Source of the DNA: Microbispora oryzae
GTDB lineage: Bacteria; Actinomycetota; Actinomycetes; Streptosporangiales; Streptosporangiaceae
Reading direction: 5' to 3'
Length of the DNA: 64,000 nucleotides
NCBI RefSeq assembly: GCF_017896165.1
Contig: NZ_JAFCNB010000004.1
Coordinates: 1 to 64,000, forward strand
Made by a program: the position numbers and the translations under genes. Positions 8,270-16,280 of the stretch are shown here, piece after piece. Under the pieces are notes generated by a model, which saw only the letters and a list, made by a program, of their open reading frames with translations, searched no databases and was not told the DNA's origin. Each line of letters starts with the position of its first letter. Position 1 is the stretch's first letter.

Positions 8270-8504
8270 TGCTTGGAGGATGGTGGCGTCAGGCGGTCGG
8301 CGGGACGTGCGCGTGGCGTCGATCTGCTCATTTTCACGCTGGTTTTCTATGGCACCGGTCGGTGTCAACGACCTTGCCGTCCCCGGTTCGTGCGCGGTAG
8401 GCGTGCGAGGGGGTGAGGTCACGGGAGACGTCGAGCATGGCAGATCGGCGATCACGCGACGCCTTCCGGCGGGCAGACAATCTTGTGGTGGGATCTCTTC
8501 TGCC
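8270..8504. repeat. Conserved intergenic block, instance 3
   Basis: Matches instance 2 across its whole length and instance 1 across the 3' part. Single-base indels (GCGAGGGGGTGAGG against GCGACACGGGGGTGAGG) again break frames. No promoter or RBS was recognised in it. Confidence 0.55.
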
Positions 8505-8609
8505 GTAGGCTCCACGCCTGTCTCTTATATGAATACGGCTGAACGATCCAGCGATCGCTATCACAACGATGATTTCAAGGGGCTCGCTTTTGCTCACGTC
8601 ATCTGGTAG
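8505..8609 (+). pseudogene. Orphan toxin tip E
   Basis: The frame reads VGSTPVSYMNTAERSSDRY, then HNDDFKGLAFAHVIW and TAG 8607-8609. It is nearly the same as tip B and again overlaps the following lipoprotein start. It could in principle be read through from an upstream GTG near 8280, but no convincing start or RBS exists, so it is taken as a displaced toxin 3' end. Confidence 0.68.
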
Positions 8610-9051
8610 TACGACCATTCTGGTCACGGTCATTATTCTGGGCCTGCTGGTTCTACCAGCGTCCGGATGCAGCGTACCGGAGAGTCACAAAGTGGTCATG
8701 CCGCCCGCGAATGCCTCGCCCGAGCAGGTGCTGCGGAACTACTTCGACGCAATAGTAGGGCAGGACAAGGAAACTGCTCGCGCCCTTCTGGCGTCCGATA
8801 CCAACTTCGACCTGGAACTGGAGCGTCCCGACAGCCCGTTCCGAGCATGGACCTCGGCAAATCATCTCATGGTCGATAGGCCGAAGAAGGAACGATTTTG
8901 CGAGCCCGGCGAGAGATGCGTGAGGATGCATGCCACCTTTGACCTAGACAATTGCATTCTCTCCGATTACCCGGGCGGGCTTCGGAGTGAGCCTTTCGTG
9001 TTGCGACTCGTGAACGGCCGATGGCTGATCTACGGGCACGGCGAAGGTTGA
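8569..9051 (+). CDS. Lipoprotein copy 5, mosaic candidate immunity protein
   Basis: A 160-aa lipoprotein from ATG 8569 (MISRGSLLLTSSGST), lipobox ASGC. Residues up to about 105 match copy 2 (SPEQVLRNYFDAIVGQDKE, DLELERPDSPFRAW), while the rest matches copy 1 (KKERFCEPGERC, then DLDNCILSDYPGGLRSEPF). The switch occurs near base 8875. It is thus a recombinant of two other array members. Unlike copies 1-4 it is not followed by the 41-nt hairpin; the downstream DNA instead resembles the 3' flank of the family-2 lipoprotein gene. Confidence 0.8.
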   Translation: MISRGSLLLTSSGSTTILVTVIILGLLVLPASGCSVPESHKVVMPPANASPEQVLRNYFDAIVGQDKETARALLASDTNFDLELERPDSPFRAWTSANHLMVDRPKKERFCEPGERCVRMHATFDLDNCILSDYPGGLRSEPFVLRLVNGRWLIYGHGEG

Positions 9052-9091
9052 GTTGCTCGGCGTGGCCTGACGTCTCCGTCTCGGCGGCCCC

Positions 9092-9147
9092 AGGCCGGTT
9101 GCCGTTCTCACCGGGTTGGAACGGGGCCGTGACGAGCGGCCCGAGGC
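9092..9147 (+). repeat. Second footprint of the family-2 3' flank
   Basis: CCGGTTGCCGTTCTCACCGG and the following GGGCCGTGACGAGCGGCCCG match 9739-9794 downstream of the family-2 gene. It marks the right-hand junction of the five-copy array. Confidence 0.55.
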
Positions 9148-9255
9148 GCGCTGCCGCCGAGTGGACTGCGGAGTCCGTCGGCCGCGGCAGCGTACGAGTA
9201 TTGGAAGTTTGGCCGATTCCAACTGTCCGACGATCTGGCCATTTATCGTTGTCCC

Positions 9256-9732
9256 ATGAAGGGCTGGTTTTCCTCCGTCGCCGGCTTGGTCCTCCTCTCC
9301 GTCTCGCTCCTGGTCTCCGGTTGTGGCATTTTGCCGCGTACGGCGGAGGTGGATCCCGGCATCGTCTCGGACATGCGTGGCATCGGAAAGGTGCTTGCCG
9401 AGACGAAGACGAAATCCACCTGGCGCGGTCTTACCACGGTGAGCCAGGTGGCGATCGTGGACGTGGGAGGCACGAACACTGGCGACGCACTCCACAGAGC
9501 GACGGAACTCCTGCGGGAGCGGGGATGGGTGGTGGTCGCTCAGGGTCGGTCCGACTGGGTGGTCATGACCTCACGCGAATGGGGAGAGGCACGGCTCGCC
9601 GCGAACAGCCTGGAGTTCATCGAGTCCACGGGTGACCTCGATCCCGCGGAGCAGAAGGCGATTCTGCAGGCCCGGAAATCCGCTGGATCGAACGCTCCTG
9701 TCGTCCTCGAAGCGAATCCCGCGGACCCATGA
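9256..9732 (+). CDS. Family-2 lipoprotein A, unknown function
   Basis: A 158-aa protein with a clear lipoprotein signal (MKGWFSSVAGLVLLSVSLL, then VSGC). The mature part begins with RTAEVDPGIVSDMRGIGKVL and AETKTKSTWRGLTTVS, features shared with the proteins at 11797 and 12857. Those define a family with an R-x-x-E/Q-V-D, two-helix, beta layout that I do not recognise. The open frame continues upstream without a stop for about 40 codons (reading AAAYEYWKFGRFQLSDDLAI just before the ATG), which might be a remnant of an overlapping gene. Its place beside the toxin array suggests another immunity-like extracytoplasmic lipoprotein; this is inference. Confidence 0.7.
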   Translation: MKGWFSSVAGLVLLSVSLLVSGCGILPRTAEVDPGIVSDMRGIGKVLAETKTKSTWRGLTTVSQVAIVDVGGTNTGDALHRATELLRERGWVVVAQGRSDWVVMTSREWGEARLAANSLEFIESTGDLDPAEQKAILQARKSAGSNAPVVLEANPADP

Positions 9733-9802
9733 TCCCTGGCCGATTGCCGTTCTTACCGGTCCGAGCCCGACCGTGACGATCGGCCCGGCGCGTGCTGCCT
9801 GG

Positions 9803-10960
9803 TCAGGGGTGGGTCTCGTGGGGGGCAGTCTCGGGCCGGCCGCCCATCATGGCCAGCATCCGCCGGCCTCCGGTGGTGAGGAAGCGGGCCGCGAGCAGGG
9901 CGGCCAGCACGAGAAAGCCCAGGTTGAGCCAGGTCGTGTAGTCCCAGGCGAACTGCTCCTCGGCGATCCGGGCGGACCTGTCCTGAGGGGTCAGGCGCAG
10001 TGCCCAGAAGATGAGCTCGACGAGGTAGCCCGCGGCGACCATGGTGGCGTAGAAGGCGCCGAAGATGAAGGCGGCCGTCTTCCAGCCGTAGTACTTCCGG
10101 TAGATGTTGAGGATGGGCAGGATGATCAGGTCGGCGAAGATGAAGGCGACGACTCCGCCGAAGCTGATCCCGCCGTTCCACAGGACCGCGGCGAGGGGGA
10201 CGTTGCCCACCGAGCAGACGAAGCTCACGATGGCGACGAGCGGTCCGACGAGGGGACCCCACAGGGCCGATACGACCGGGTGACCGGTGAGGAAGAACTC
10301 CTTCCAGAAGGTGGCGGGCACCCAGGCGGCGAGGGCGCCGGTGATGAGGAGTCCGGCGACGATGTCCCGCCAGATGGCGGCCCACTCCATGACGAAGATG
10401 TGGGAGACGGCGGTGAAGCCTCTGGCGGAGGTCAGCCGCCGCCAGAACGAGCCGGGTCCGGTCACCGCCATGTCCATGGCGGCGTGGCCTTCCATCGATC
10501 CAGCGATGCCCTTCTCCGCCTGTTCGCGGGCCTGTTCGATGAGGCGGCGGCGCAGGAAGATCCGGAACAGCACCGCCAGCAGCAGGATCATGATGGGGCC
10601 GCCGACGAACTCCGCGAGGGTGAACCGCCAGCCCATCAGCAGCGCCAGCAGGATGCCCAGTTCGACGACGAGGTTGGTGGACGCGATCTCGAACGCCATC
10701 GCGGCGGTGAAACTCGCGCCCTTGCGGAAGAGCGTACGGGCGAGTGCGACGGCCGCGTAGGAGCACGATGACGACGCCATGCCCAGGCCGGTCGCGGCGG
10801 CGAGTGCTCGGGGTGAGTCGTCGCCGAGCAGGCCGGTCACCGCGTCGCGGCGCACCACGGCCTGGACGATCGCCGAGAGGGCGAATCCGAGGATGAGAGC
10901 CCAGAGGATCTTCCAGCCCATCGTCCCGGCCATCGCCAGGGCATGCCACAACCAGTTCAT
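9803..10960 (-). CDS. UPF0718/DUF318-type permease
   Basis: A 385-aa polytopic membrane protein of the permease family often linked with arsenic, copper or other metal efflux (SO_0444/ArsP-like). The start is ATG at 10960 (MNWLWHALAMAGTMG); codons upstream are a non-membrane extension. Two hydrophobic halves are visible: GWKILWALILGFALSAIVQA through GRRFTLAEF-like helices, and the second from SALWGPLVGPLVAIVSFVCS onward. Conserved small-residue motifs are GMASSSCSYAAVALARTLFR and FVCSVGNVPLAAVLWNGGIS, both with the Cys expected in this family. A hydrophilic loop rich in charged residues separates them. It stands alone between lipoprotein genes and is transcribed against them. The substrate cannot be fixed from the sequence. 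Confidence 0.8.
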   Translation of the reverse strand: MNWLWHALAMAGTMGWKILWALILGFALSAIVQAVVRRDAVTGLLGDDSPRALAAATGLGMASSSCSYAAVALARTLFRKGASFTAAMAFEIASTNLVVELGILLALLMGWRFTLAEFVGGPIMILLLAVLFRIFLRRRLIEQAREQAEKGIAGSMEGHAAMDMAVTGPGSFWRRLTSARGFTAVSHIFVMEWAAIWRDIVAGLLITGALAAWVPATFWKEFFLTGHPVVSALWGPLVGPLVAIVSFVCSVGNVPLAAVLWNGGISFGGVVAFIFADLIILPILNIYRKYYGWKTAAFIFGAFYATMVAAGYLVELIFWALRLTPQDRSARIAEEQFAWDYTTWLNLGFLVLAALLAARFLTTGGRRMLAMMGGRPETAPHETHP

Positions 10961-11611
10961 GGTCGAAACCCCCCACCCGCGGGTGTGTACGGATCGTCCC
11001 CATACCCCCGGACTGGGGCCGGAAGCGCCGCCGCCTCTGGCCCATAAGGGCCGTACATTCCAACAAACCGGACAAATAACTTGATGTCTGGCCCAATTTG
11101 ACAGATTCAGTGCCGCTGTGCCAGAGCCGGCTGGGGCGGTCGATGGCCCGCCGTGGATCCGGAGATCCGCAAGCTGTACCGCGACGTCCAGTGCGCCGTT
11201 CACCGGCTGAAACACGACCGGAGCTTCACTGTGTATATGCGGCCAGGCCTGTCATGGGTGGCGAATCCGCGAACTCCTCGTCTCGATCGATGGATCAGTC
11301 CGGCCGGACTTCAAAGGAGCTGCATGGCTTTTTGGGCATGCCGTATATACGAGAAAAGATGTGAGTTTGATCACAAAGGCGGCGCCTGGACTTGATTGAT
11401 CGTTTCTGGATATGTTGCGGATGTTTTTGCGTGAAACCGTTCCAAAGGTGGCTGGTTTGCTGGCCTCTTGGCGGGGGCGGTGCGTCAGCGTTGTCATGTT
11501 TCACGGCTGTTTCTAAGGGTGGATTCGAGGAACCCAACCCCTAGCTGCGTGCAACAGGCGGGAGGTCGGCCCGTCACGTACTGCGCCGCCTTTCCCAAGC
11601 TGCTGAAGTAT
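10961..11611. other. Intergenic region without a supported gene
   Basis: About 650 bp of lower GC. Short open stretches exist (for example from GTG 11153, beginning MDPEIRKLYRDVQCAVHRLK) but have no RBS, recognisable domain or consistent codon bias. Gene decay is plausible. No repeat or RNA motif was recognised. Confidence 0.5.
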
Positions 11612-11797
11612 ATGAGCGTTCTGAAATATGAGGACGAGATCCGGGACGCAGCAAAAGAATTTAAAGTCAACCACGTGGCGCTGACCGCATTGGTGATATA
11701 TGAGAACCAGCCAAACTGGGAGCCGAGGGGTGAAAAGCTTACGAGTAATGGAGATGCGTTGATGCGAATTGCTACTACCTCTTCTAGGGGCTGCTAA
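11612..11797 (+). CDS. Small ORF, possible orphan tip of a lytic toxin
   Basis: Sixty-one codons beginning MSVLKYEDEIRDAAKEFKVN and ending at TAA, which overlaps the ATG of the next lipoprotein gene (TAATG). The opening resembles the first helices of lytic-transglycosylase-like domains (KYEDLIR-AA-K-GV pattern), but no catalytic core follows, so it would be a truncated tip or a small protein of another kind. The overlap with a lipoprotein start repeats the toxin/immunity junction seen at 5275. The frame is open upstream to 11468 without a good start. Confidence is modest because it is short. Confidence 0.4.
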   Translation: MSVLKYEDEIRDAAKEFKVNHVALTALVIYENQPNWEPRGEKLTSNGDALMRIATTSSRGC

Positions 11798-12318
11798 TGA
11801 GGACGGTGCTCTCTGTCGGATCGGGTATGCGACGCCGCTCGCCTCCACTAAGAGGAGGCAAGTCTGCTATTCTCGTCGGCTTGCTCATCCTAGTTTCCGC
11901 GTGCCGCTCTGAACTGTTCCCGCATACGCAACGCGTCGATCCAGATGCTGTTGGCGAAATCCGAAGAATTGGAAAGGTGTTGGTGGGGAGTGATAGTGAG
12001 AGCACCTGGGACGGCGTCACCCAAGTCACGAAGATCCTCGCGATTGATATCGGAATTCCGGACAAAGAAAGTGTCGTCAGTGCGGCAGGTAAGCTCCTGG
12101 AGAAGCAGGGCTGGGCGATGGTCATAAATAAGGATCCTGACTCCGCATGGATGGAGTCGCACAAGTGGGACAACCTTGGGATCATGATCAAAGGGATTGG
12201 CTACTATGAGTCGCATGATGGGGTCGACTCTATCGAAGAGAAGGCAATAAAGACGGCTCGGATGCAGAGCGACTCTCAAGGGATTGTAATCCTGGAAGTG
12301 GAGCCCACAGGTGAATAG
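11797..12318 (+). CDS. Family-2 lipoprotein B, unknown function
   Basis: A 173-aa protein from ATG 11797, or 163 aa from ATG 11827, which would give a more normal n-region (MRRRSPPLRGG). The signal SAILVGLLILVSAC has lipobox VSAC. The mature sequence HTQRVDPDAVGEIRRIGKVL and STWDGVTQVTKILAIDIG align with the proteins at 9256 and 12857. The C terminus GIVILEVEPTGE parallels APVVLEANP and ALVIEVSRT of the paralogues. It overlaps the preceding small ORF, consistent with coupled expression. Codon use is AT-richer than in core genes of this window, suggesting acquisition. Confidence 0.68.
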   Translation: MRTVLSVGSGMRRRSPPLRGGKSAILVGLLILVSACRSELFPHTQRVDPDAVGEIRRIGKVLVGSDSESTWDGVTQVTKILAIDIGIPDKESVVSAAGKLLEKQGWAMVINKDPDSAWMESHKWDNLGIMIKGIGYYESHDGVDSIEEKAIKTARMQSDSQGIVILEVEPTGE

Positions 12319-12856
12319 AGGCAAGTTTTACCCGTAGCGCCGATCTCGCATGTCGCCAATGCCTGAGCCCTGGCCGAACTGAACCAGATGGTGGATCTCT
12401 TGGACGCGATGTCATCGGTGACGGTGAATCCAACGGAGTAGGCAAGCCAGCGGCCAGACCGGGCAGGCGGGATCAGGGCCTCGGCATAGTGAGCCGTTGT
12501 CTGTAACGGTCGGTCCCCTTCCCGTTGACGGCTGTTCGCGCTGAAATGGTGGACACGGGGGAGGTCCTGAATAGGCATGCTGTGAGGGTATCGGAGGAGG
12601 AGTTTCTCGATGAAGTGCGTGGAGAGTACTGCTGATCCAATCTCATTATTCAGTTCGATGCCCAGCGGACGGCGATAATGGCGGTGGTCGAGAAGCCGGG
12701 CATCGGTACGGCCGGACCGCTGCTGACCTGGGTACGGCGAGCTGAAGTCGAGGTAGGCGATCAAAACCATAGACCCGTCGACGGAACCGGACGAACTGAA
12801 TCGGTTCAAGCCCCTGAGAGTGACTCGGGGCAGTAAGGAATAGATCCGGACCCCTG
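12319..12856. other. Intergenic region, possible decayed gene on the minus strand
   Basis: About 540 bp. A minus-strand open frame (12809 down to 12276, 177 codons) reads for example IELNNEIGSAVLSTHFIEKL and WLAYSVGFTVTDDIAS, but it has no RBS, overlaps the lipoprotein end by 43 nt and matches no family I know. The plus strand is interrupted by stops. It may hold a relic gene; I do not call a CDS. Confidence 0.4.
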
Positions 12857-13345
12857 GTGCGATCGTCGTTTGCTTTGATCACGTCCCTCCTGCTGCTTGG
12901 CGCTCTTGTGATGGGCGGCTGTGGATATATACCTCGGAGGTTCGAGGTTGACCAGGTGATTATTAGTGATCTGCGCGAGACGGGTACGGTCCTAGCGGAG
13001 ACTACCTACAAGGACACATGGAATGGGGTCATCAGCGTTACGTCAGTTTTGATTATCGATATGGGAGCCACGAGCATCGACGAGGCCTTCAAGCGGGCCG
13101 AGAAGGCCCTGCGACTTCGAAAATGGACCCAGGTTGCGGAACAACTTCCAAGCTGGGAACAGATGGAATCTCTTCGCTGGAAGAATGTTCTTCTGTCTAT
13201 AAGCAGTCTTCCCTTCTTCGAGGATTCTGGGGGCGGAGGATCGCCAATAGGCGATGCGATTGAGCTGGCCCGGGCCAGGGCAAGTGGAGATATGAAATCT
13301 GCCTTGGTGATCGAAGTGAGTCGCACTGATGCTTCCTCGGAGTAA
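12857..13345 (+). CDS. Family-2 lipoprotein C, unknown function
   Basis: A 162-aa protein starting at GTG 12857, with signal FALITSLLLLGALVMGGC (lipobox MGGC). The mature part RRFEVDQVIISDLRETGTVL and KDTWNGVISVTSVLIIDMGA align with the two paralogues, and the middle region (WEQMESLRWKNVLLSISSLP) matches the WMESHKWDNLGIMIKGIGYY region of copy B. Three dispersed, diverged copies in 4 kb imply older duplication than the near-identical family-1 array. No enzymatic motif is visible. Confidence 0.7.
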   Translation: MRSSFALITSLLLLGALVMGGCGYIPRRFEVDQVIISDLRETGTVLAETTYKDTWNGVISVTSVLIIDMGATSIDEAFKRAEKALRLRKWTQVAEQLPSWEQMESLRWKNVLLSISSLPFFEDSGGGGSPIGDAIELARARASGDMKSALVIEVSRTDASSE

Positions 13346-13448
13346 TTGATGCGAGAGGTTGGTGATCTTGAGGGTGCGAATGGGAGGTCCAGACAGACTG
13401 TGGCCCGGCTTCAACAAGCCCCGGTCGGCGCGACGGGCTGTGCGGCAA

Positions 13449-13952
13449 ATGCTGAAGAGATTAGGCATTCATGTTTCGGTGAGTATAGGTCCCCTTTCGA
13501 TGATTGGTGTCCTGGGAGGCTGCACGGCGGCATTCGCCGGCGAGGTGGGAGTCGCCGGCGGTGGAAAAACGCCGCGAGCGGTGATTTGGTGGTGCAAGCG
13601 TCCAGACGTGATCCACGTAATAATCTGGCGGCAGCGCGACGGAAAGGCCAGCCAGCGCCCCTTGGTCGCGTTCTCAAGCTCTGCCATCCGTGGTGATGTG
13701 GCGGAGCTGCCCCTTGTCGGGGATCGGCCGGGCTGGAAAGTGGAGTCGGGTGATCCGTCGGTTCTGGAGGCCGACGGCGACTATGTCGTAGGCGCCTGGC
13801 CCGACGACGGCTCGGACGGCAGCTTCGGCCACACGGAGTTCACCATAAGCCAGGCGATGAACCTCAAGCCCGATCAAGTGAAGCTCGGAAGTCCAGGGTC
13901 CGTGATTTCACGGGCGGAGTTCCTCACTCATCACCGTTCCTACTACACCTAG
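13449..13952 (+). CDS. Putative lipoprotein, unknown function
   Basis: A 167-aa protein starting at ATG 13449 (MLKRLGIHVSVSIGPLSMIG); an in-frame start at 13359 would put a long charged extension before the signal. The hydrophobic segment ends in VLGGC, a good lipobox. The mature part contains AVIWWCKRPDVIHVIIW, a stretch GDYVVGAWPDDGSDG and a C-terminal ISRAEFLTHHRSYY. Proteins with this layout are common, uncharacterised actinobacterial lipoproteins. It closes the lipoprotein-rich island and faces the nitronate monooxygenase gene tail to tail. Confidence 0.6.
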   Translation: MLKRLGIHVSVSIGPLSMIGVLGGCTAAFAGEVGVAGGGKTPRAVIWWCKRPDVIHVIIWRQRDGKASQRPLVAFSSSAIRGDVAELPLVGDRPGWKVESGDPSVLEADGDYVVGAWPDDGSDGSFGHTEFTISQAMNLKPDQVKLGSPGSVISRAEFLTHHRSYYT

Positions 13953-13987
13953 GCAGGTCCCTCGGCTGTCACGCGGGCAGGAGGACG

Positions 13988-15064
13988 TCAACCGTGCCCA
14001 CGTCCGCATCCGAACCTCTCCACTGCCAGGTCCGTCTCGCGTTCGAGCGCCGCGACCAGTTCGGCGGCGGGCAGTTCCCGGGCGAGTGGCACTCCGTCCC
14101 CGGCCCACAGGGAGAGGAAGTCGGCCCGGCCCGCGGCCGCCGCGGCCTGGCGCAGCGGACGGGTGAGGTCGTTCATCACGGGATAGGGCGGCAGGTCCGC
14201 GCCCGCGAGGTCGTCGAGCATGCGGTTGCGGATGCCGCGGGCCGCCCTGCCGGAGAAGGCGGCCGTCAGGGCGGTGCCGGTCTCGGCCGCCGACGCGACC
14301 GCCGTCCGGTACGGGGCGCTGGTGCCGGCCTCGGGGCACAGCAGGAAGGCCGTGCCGAGCTGGGCCGCGTCCGCACCCAGGGCGAGCGCGGCGGCGACGC
14401 CGCGGCCGTCCATGATCCCGCCCGCGGCGACGACGGGCACGTCCACGGCGTCGCGGACCAGCGGGACGAGGGAGATCAGCCCGGCGCCGCGGAACGGGTC
14501 GCCGAGGAACGCGCCCCGGTGGCCGCCGGCCTCGATCCCCTGGACGCACACCATGTCGACGCCCGCGTCCACCAGTGCCCTCGCCTCGGCCACGCTGGTG
14601 GCGGTGCCGCAGGTCACCGTGCCGGCGTCGCGGAGCGCGGCCAGCGCGGCGGGGGAGGGGACGCCGAAGGTGAAACCGAAGAACGGCACCCGCTCGGCGA
14701 GCGCGACGTCGAGCAGGGCGTCGGCGTCCTCGCCGTACCGCTCGGGGGCGGTGAGCTCGACGCCGAGCTCGTCGGCGTACGGACGCAGCAGGGCGAGCGC
14801 CGCCTCGACGGCGGCCGGGTCCACCTCGTACGGCTCGGGAAGCAGCAGGTTGACGCCGAACGGCGCCGAGGTCAGCCGCCGCACCTCACGGATCGCCGCG
14901 CGGAAGCCGTCCGGCGTCCGGTAGCTGCCGGAGAGCACGCCGAACGCCCCGGCCTCGCCGGCCGCCGCGACCAGGCCGGGCGTCGTCGGCCCGCCGGCCA
15001 TCGGCGCGGCGACGATCGGCAGCCGGGCTCCCGTCACACGGGTGAACGCGGTCTCCCGCCACAT
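13988..15064 (-). CDS. Nitronate monooxygenase-like FMN enzyme
   Basis: A 358-aa TIM-barrel flavoprotein of the NPD/nitronate monooxygenase family (2-nitropropane dioxygenase), which oxidises alkyl nitronates with FMN and oxygen. Visible family signs are the N-terminal PIVAAPMAGGPTTPGLVAAA, the catalytic-His segment CVQGIEAGGHRGAF and the FMN-phosphate loops VVAAGGIMDGRGVAAAL and GADAAQLGTAFL. Start ATG 15064 has GGAGAG just upstream. It is a single gene, convergent with 13449 and divergent from 15270 across about 200 bp. Length and motifs are normal for the family; the physiological substrate is unknown. Confidence 0.88.
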   Translation of the reverse strand: MWRETAFTRVTGARLPIVAAPMAGGPTTPGLVAAAGEAGAFGVLSGSYRTPDGFRAAIREVRRLTSAPFGVNLLLPEPYEVDPAAVEAALALLRPYADELGVELTAPERYGEDADALLDVALAERVPFFGFTFGVPSPAALAALRDAGTVTCGTATSVAEARALVDAGVDMVCVQGIEAGGHRGAFLGDPFRGAGLISLVPLVRDAVDVPVVAAGGIMDGRGVAAALALGADAAQLGTAFLLCPEAGTSAPYRTAVASAAETGTALTAAFSGRAARGIRNRMLDDLAGADLPPYPVMNDLTRPLRQAAAAAGRADFLSLWAGDGVPLARELPAAELVAALERETDLAVERFGCGRGHG

Positions 15065-15269
15065 GGGCTCTCCTCCAACGCGGGCCGGAACAACACGGGC
15101 CAGAAGCAGCACGAAGCAACACGGGCCGGAACGACGGCGGCGGTCATGACCACTGTCTCATCCGTCCGGCGGCGGTCCCGGCGGACCCCCTGGCACCAGG
15201 CCGCCCGGCATGCGGCAAGGTGGGGCCGTACTTCCCCGGCAGGGCGATGGAAAGAGAACGGAAAGAGAG

Positions 15270-16280
15270 ATGGCTGCCATGACGACGGACCCCCAGGCCT
15301 CCCGGCCGCTCCGCTGGGCGATCATCGGGACGGGCGGGATCGCGCGCATGTTCGCCGACGACCTGCGCCTGTCCGAGACCGGAGAGCTCGTGGCGGTCGG
15401 TTCCCGTACGGCCGAGCGGGGCGCGGACTTCGCCCGGCGCACGTCCGCGCCCCGATGGCACGCCGACATGGCGGAGCTGCTCGCGGCCGACGACGTCGAC
15501 GCCGTCTACGTCGCCGTGCCGCACAGCGCGCACCGGGACTTCGCCGTCGCGGCCATCGAGGCGGGCAAGGCCGTCCTGGTGGAGAAGCCCTTCACGATCA
15601 ACCGGCCGCAGGCCGAGGAGCTGGTGAAGCTGGCCCGGTCACGCGGGGTGTTCCTGATGGAGGCCATGTGGACGCGCTTCCTGCCGCACATCGTGCGGAT
15701 CAGGGAGCTGCTCGCCCAGGGACGGCTGGGTGAGCCGCGGACGCTCACCGCCGAGCACGGCATCTGGTTCCGGCACGACCCGGCGCACCGGCTGTTCGAT
15801 CCGCGCCTGGGCGGCGGCGCCCTGCTCGACCTGGGCGTCTACCCCGTGTCGTTCGCGTCGATGGTGTTCGGCGACCCGTCGTCGGTGCAGGCGTCCGGGT
15901 GGCTCGGCGACACCGGAGTGGACGGCCAGACCTCGGTGGTCCTCGGCTACGACGGGGGCGCGCGGGCGGTGACGACGAGCTCGATGGAGGTGTGGCTGTC
16001 GAACCGGGCGTCGATCGCCGGGACGGACGCCCGTGTCGACATCGACGCCACCTGGTATCGGCCGACGTCGTTCACCCTGACGGAGCGCACCGGCGCCGTG
16101 GAGCGCTACGAGTTCCCCGAGCCGGGCAACGGGCTGCGCTACCAGGCCGAGGAGGTGGCGCGGTGCGTCGCGGCGGGCCTGACCGAGAGCCCGGTCATGC
16201 CGCTCGACGAGACCTGCCGGATCATGGGGACGATGGACGACGTGCGGGCCCAGATCGGCCTGCGCTACCCGGGCGAGTAA
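15270..16280 (+). CDS. Gfo/Idh/MocA family NAD(P)-dependent oxidoreductase
   Basis: A 336-aa oxidoreductase. The N-terminal Rossmann fold shows AIIGTGGIARMFADDL for NAD(P) binding and the family EKPF motif (VLVEKPFTINRPQAEEL); the C-terminal part is the usual beta-sheet dimerisation and substrate domain (GGGALLDLGVYPVSFASMVF). Start ATG 15270 follows GAAAGAGAG; a second ATG four codons on is possible. Substrates in this family are usually sugars, inositols or dihydrodiols. Its 3' end overlaps the 3' end of the GH65 gene by 16 nt tail to tail, so the two may share a sugar-related role, though orientation argues against an operon. Confidence 0.88.
   Translation: MAAMTTDPQASRPLRWAIIGTGGIARMFADDLRLSETGELVAVGSRTAERGADFARRTSAPRWHADMAELLAADDVDAVYVAVPHSAHRDFAVAAIEAGKAVLVEKPFTINRPQAEELVKLARSRGVFLMEAMWTRFLPHIVRIRELLAQGRLGEPRTLTAEHGIWFRHDPAHRLFDPRLGGGALLDLGVYPVSFASMVFGDPSSVQASGWLGDTGVDGQTSVVLGYDGGARAVTTSSMEVWLSNRASIAGTDARVDIDATWYRPTSFTLTERTGAVERYEFPEPGNGLRYQAEEVARCVAAGLTESPVMPLDETCRIMGTMDDVRAQIGLRYPGE

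Noticed and set aside
9632-10771. 379-codon plus-strand frame opposite the permease gene
   Set aside because: Gly/Glu/Asp-rich shadow of a membrane protein gene with clear hydrophobic helices on the minus strand.
11153-11395. GTG-started 80-codon frame
   Set aside because: No RBS, no domain, ends in low-quality sequence; too weak to call.
12276-12809. 177-codon minus-strand frame between two lipoprotein genes
   Set aside because: Looks somewhat protein-like but has no RBS or recognisable family and overlaps a supported gene; mentioned only as a possible relic.
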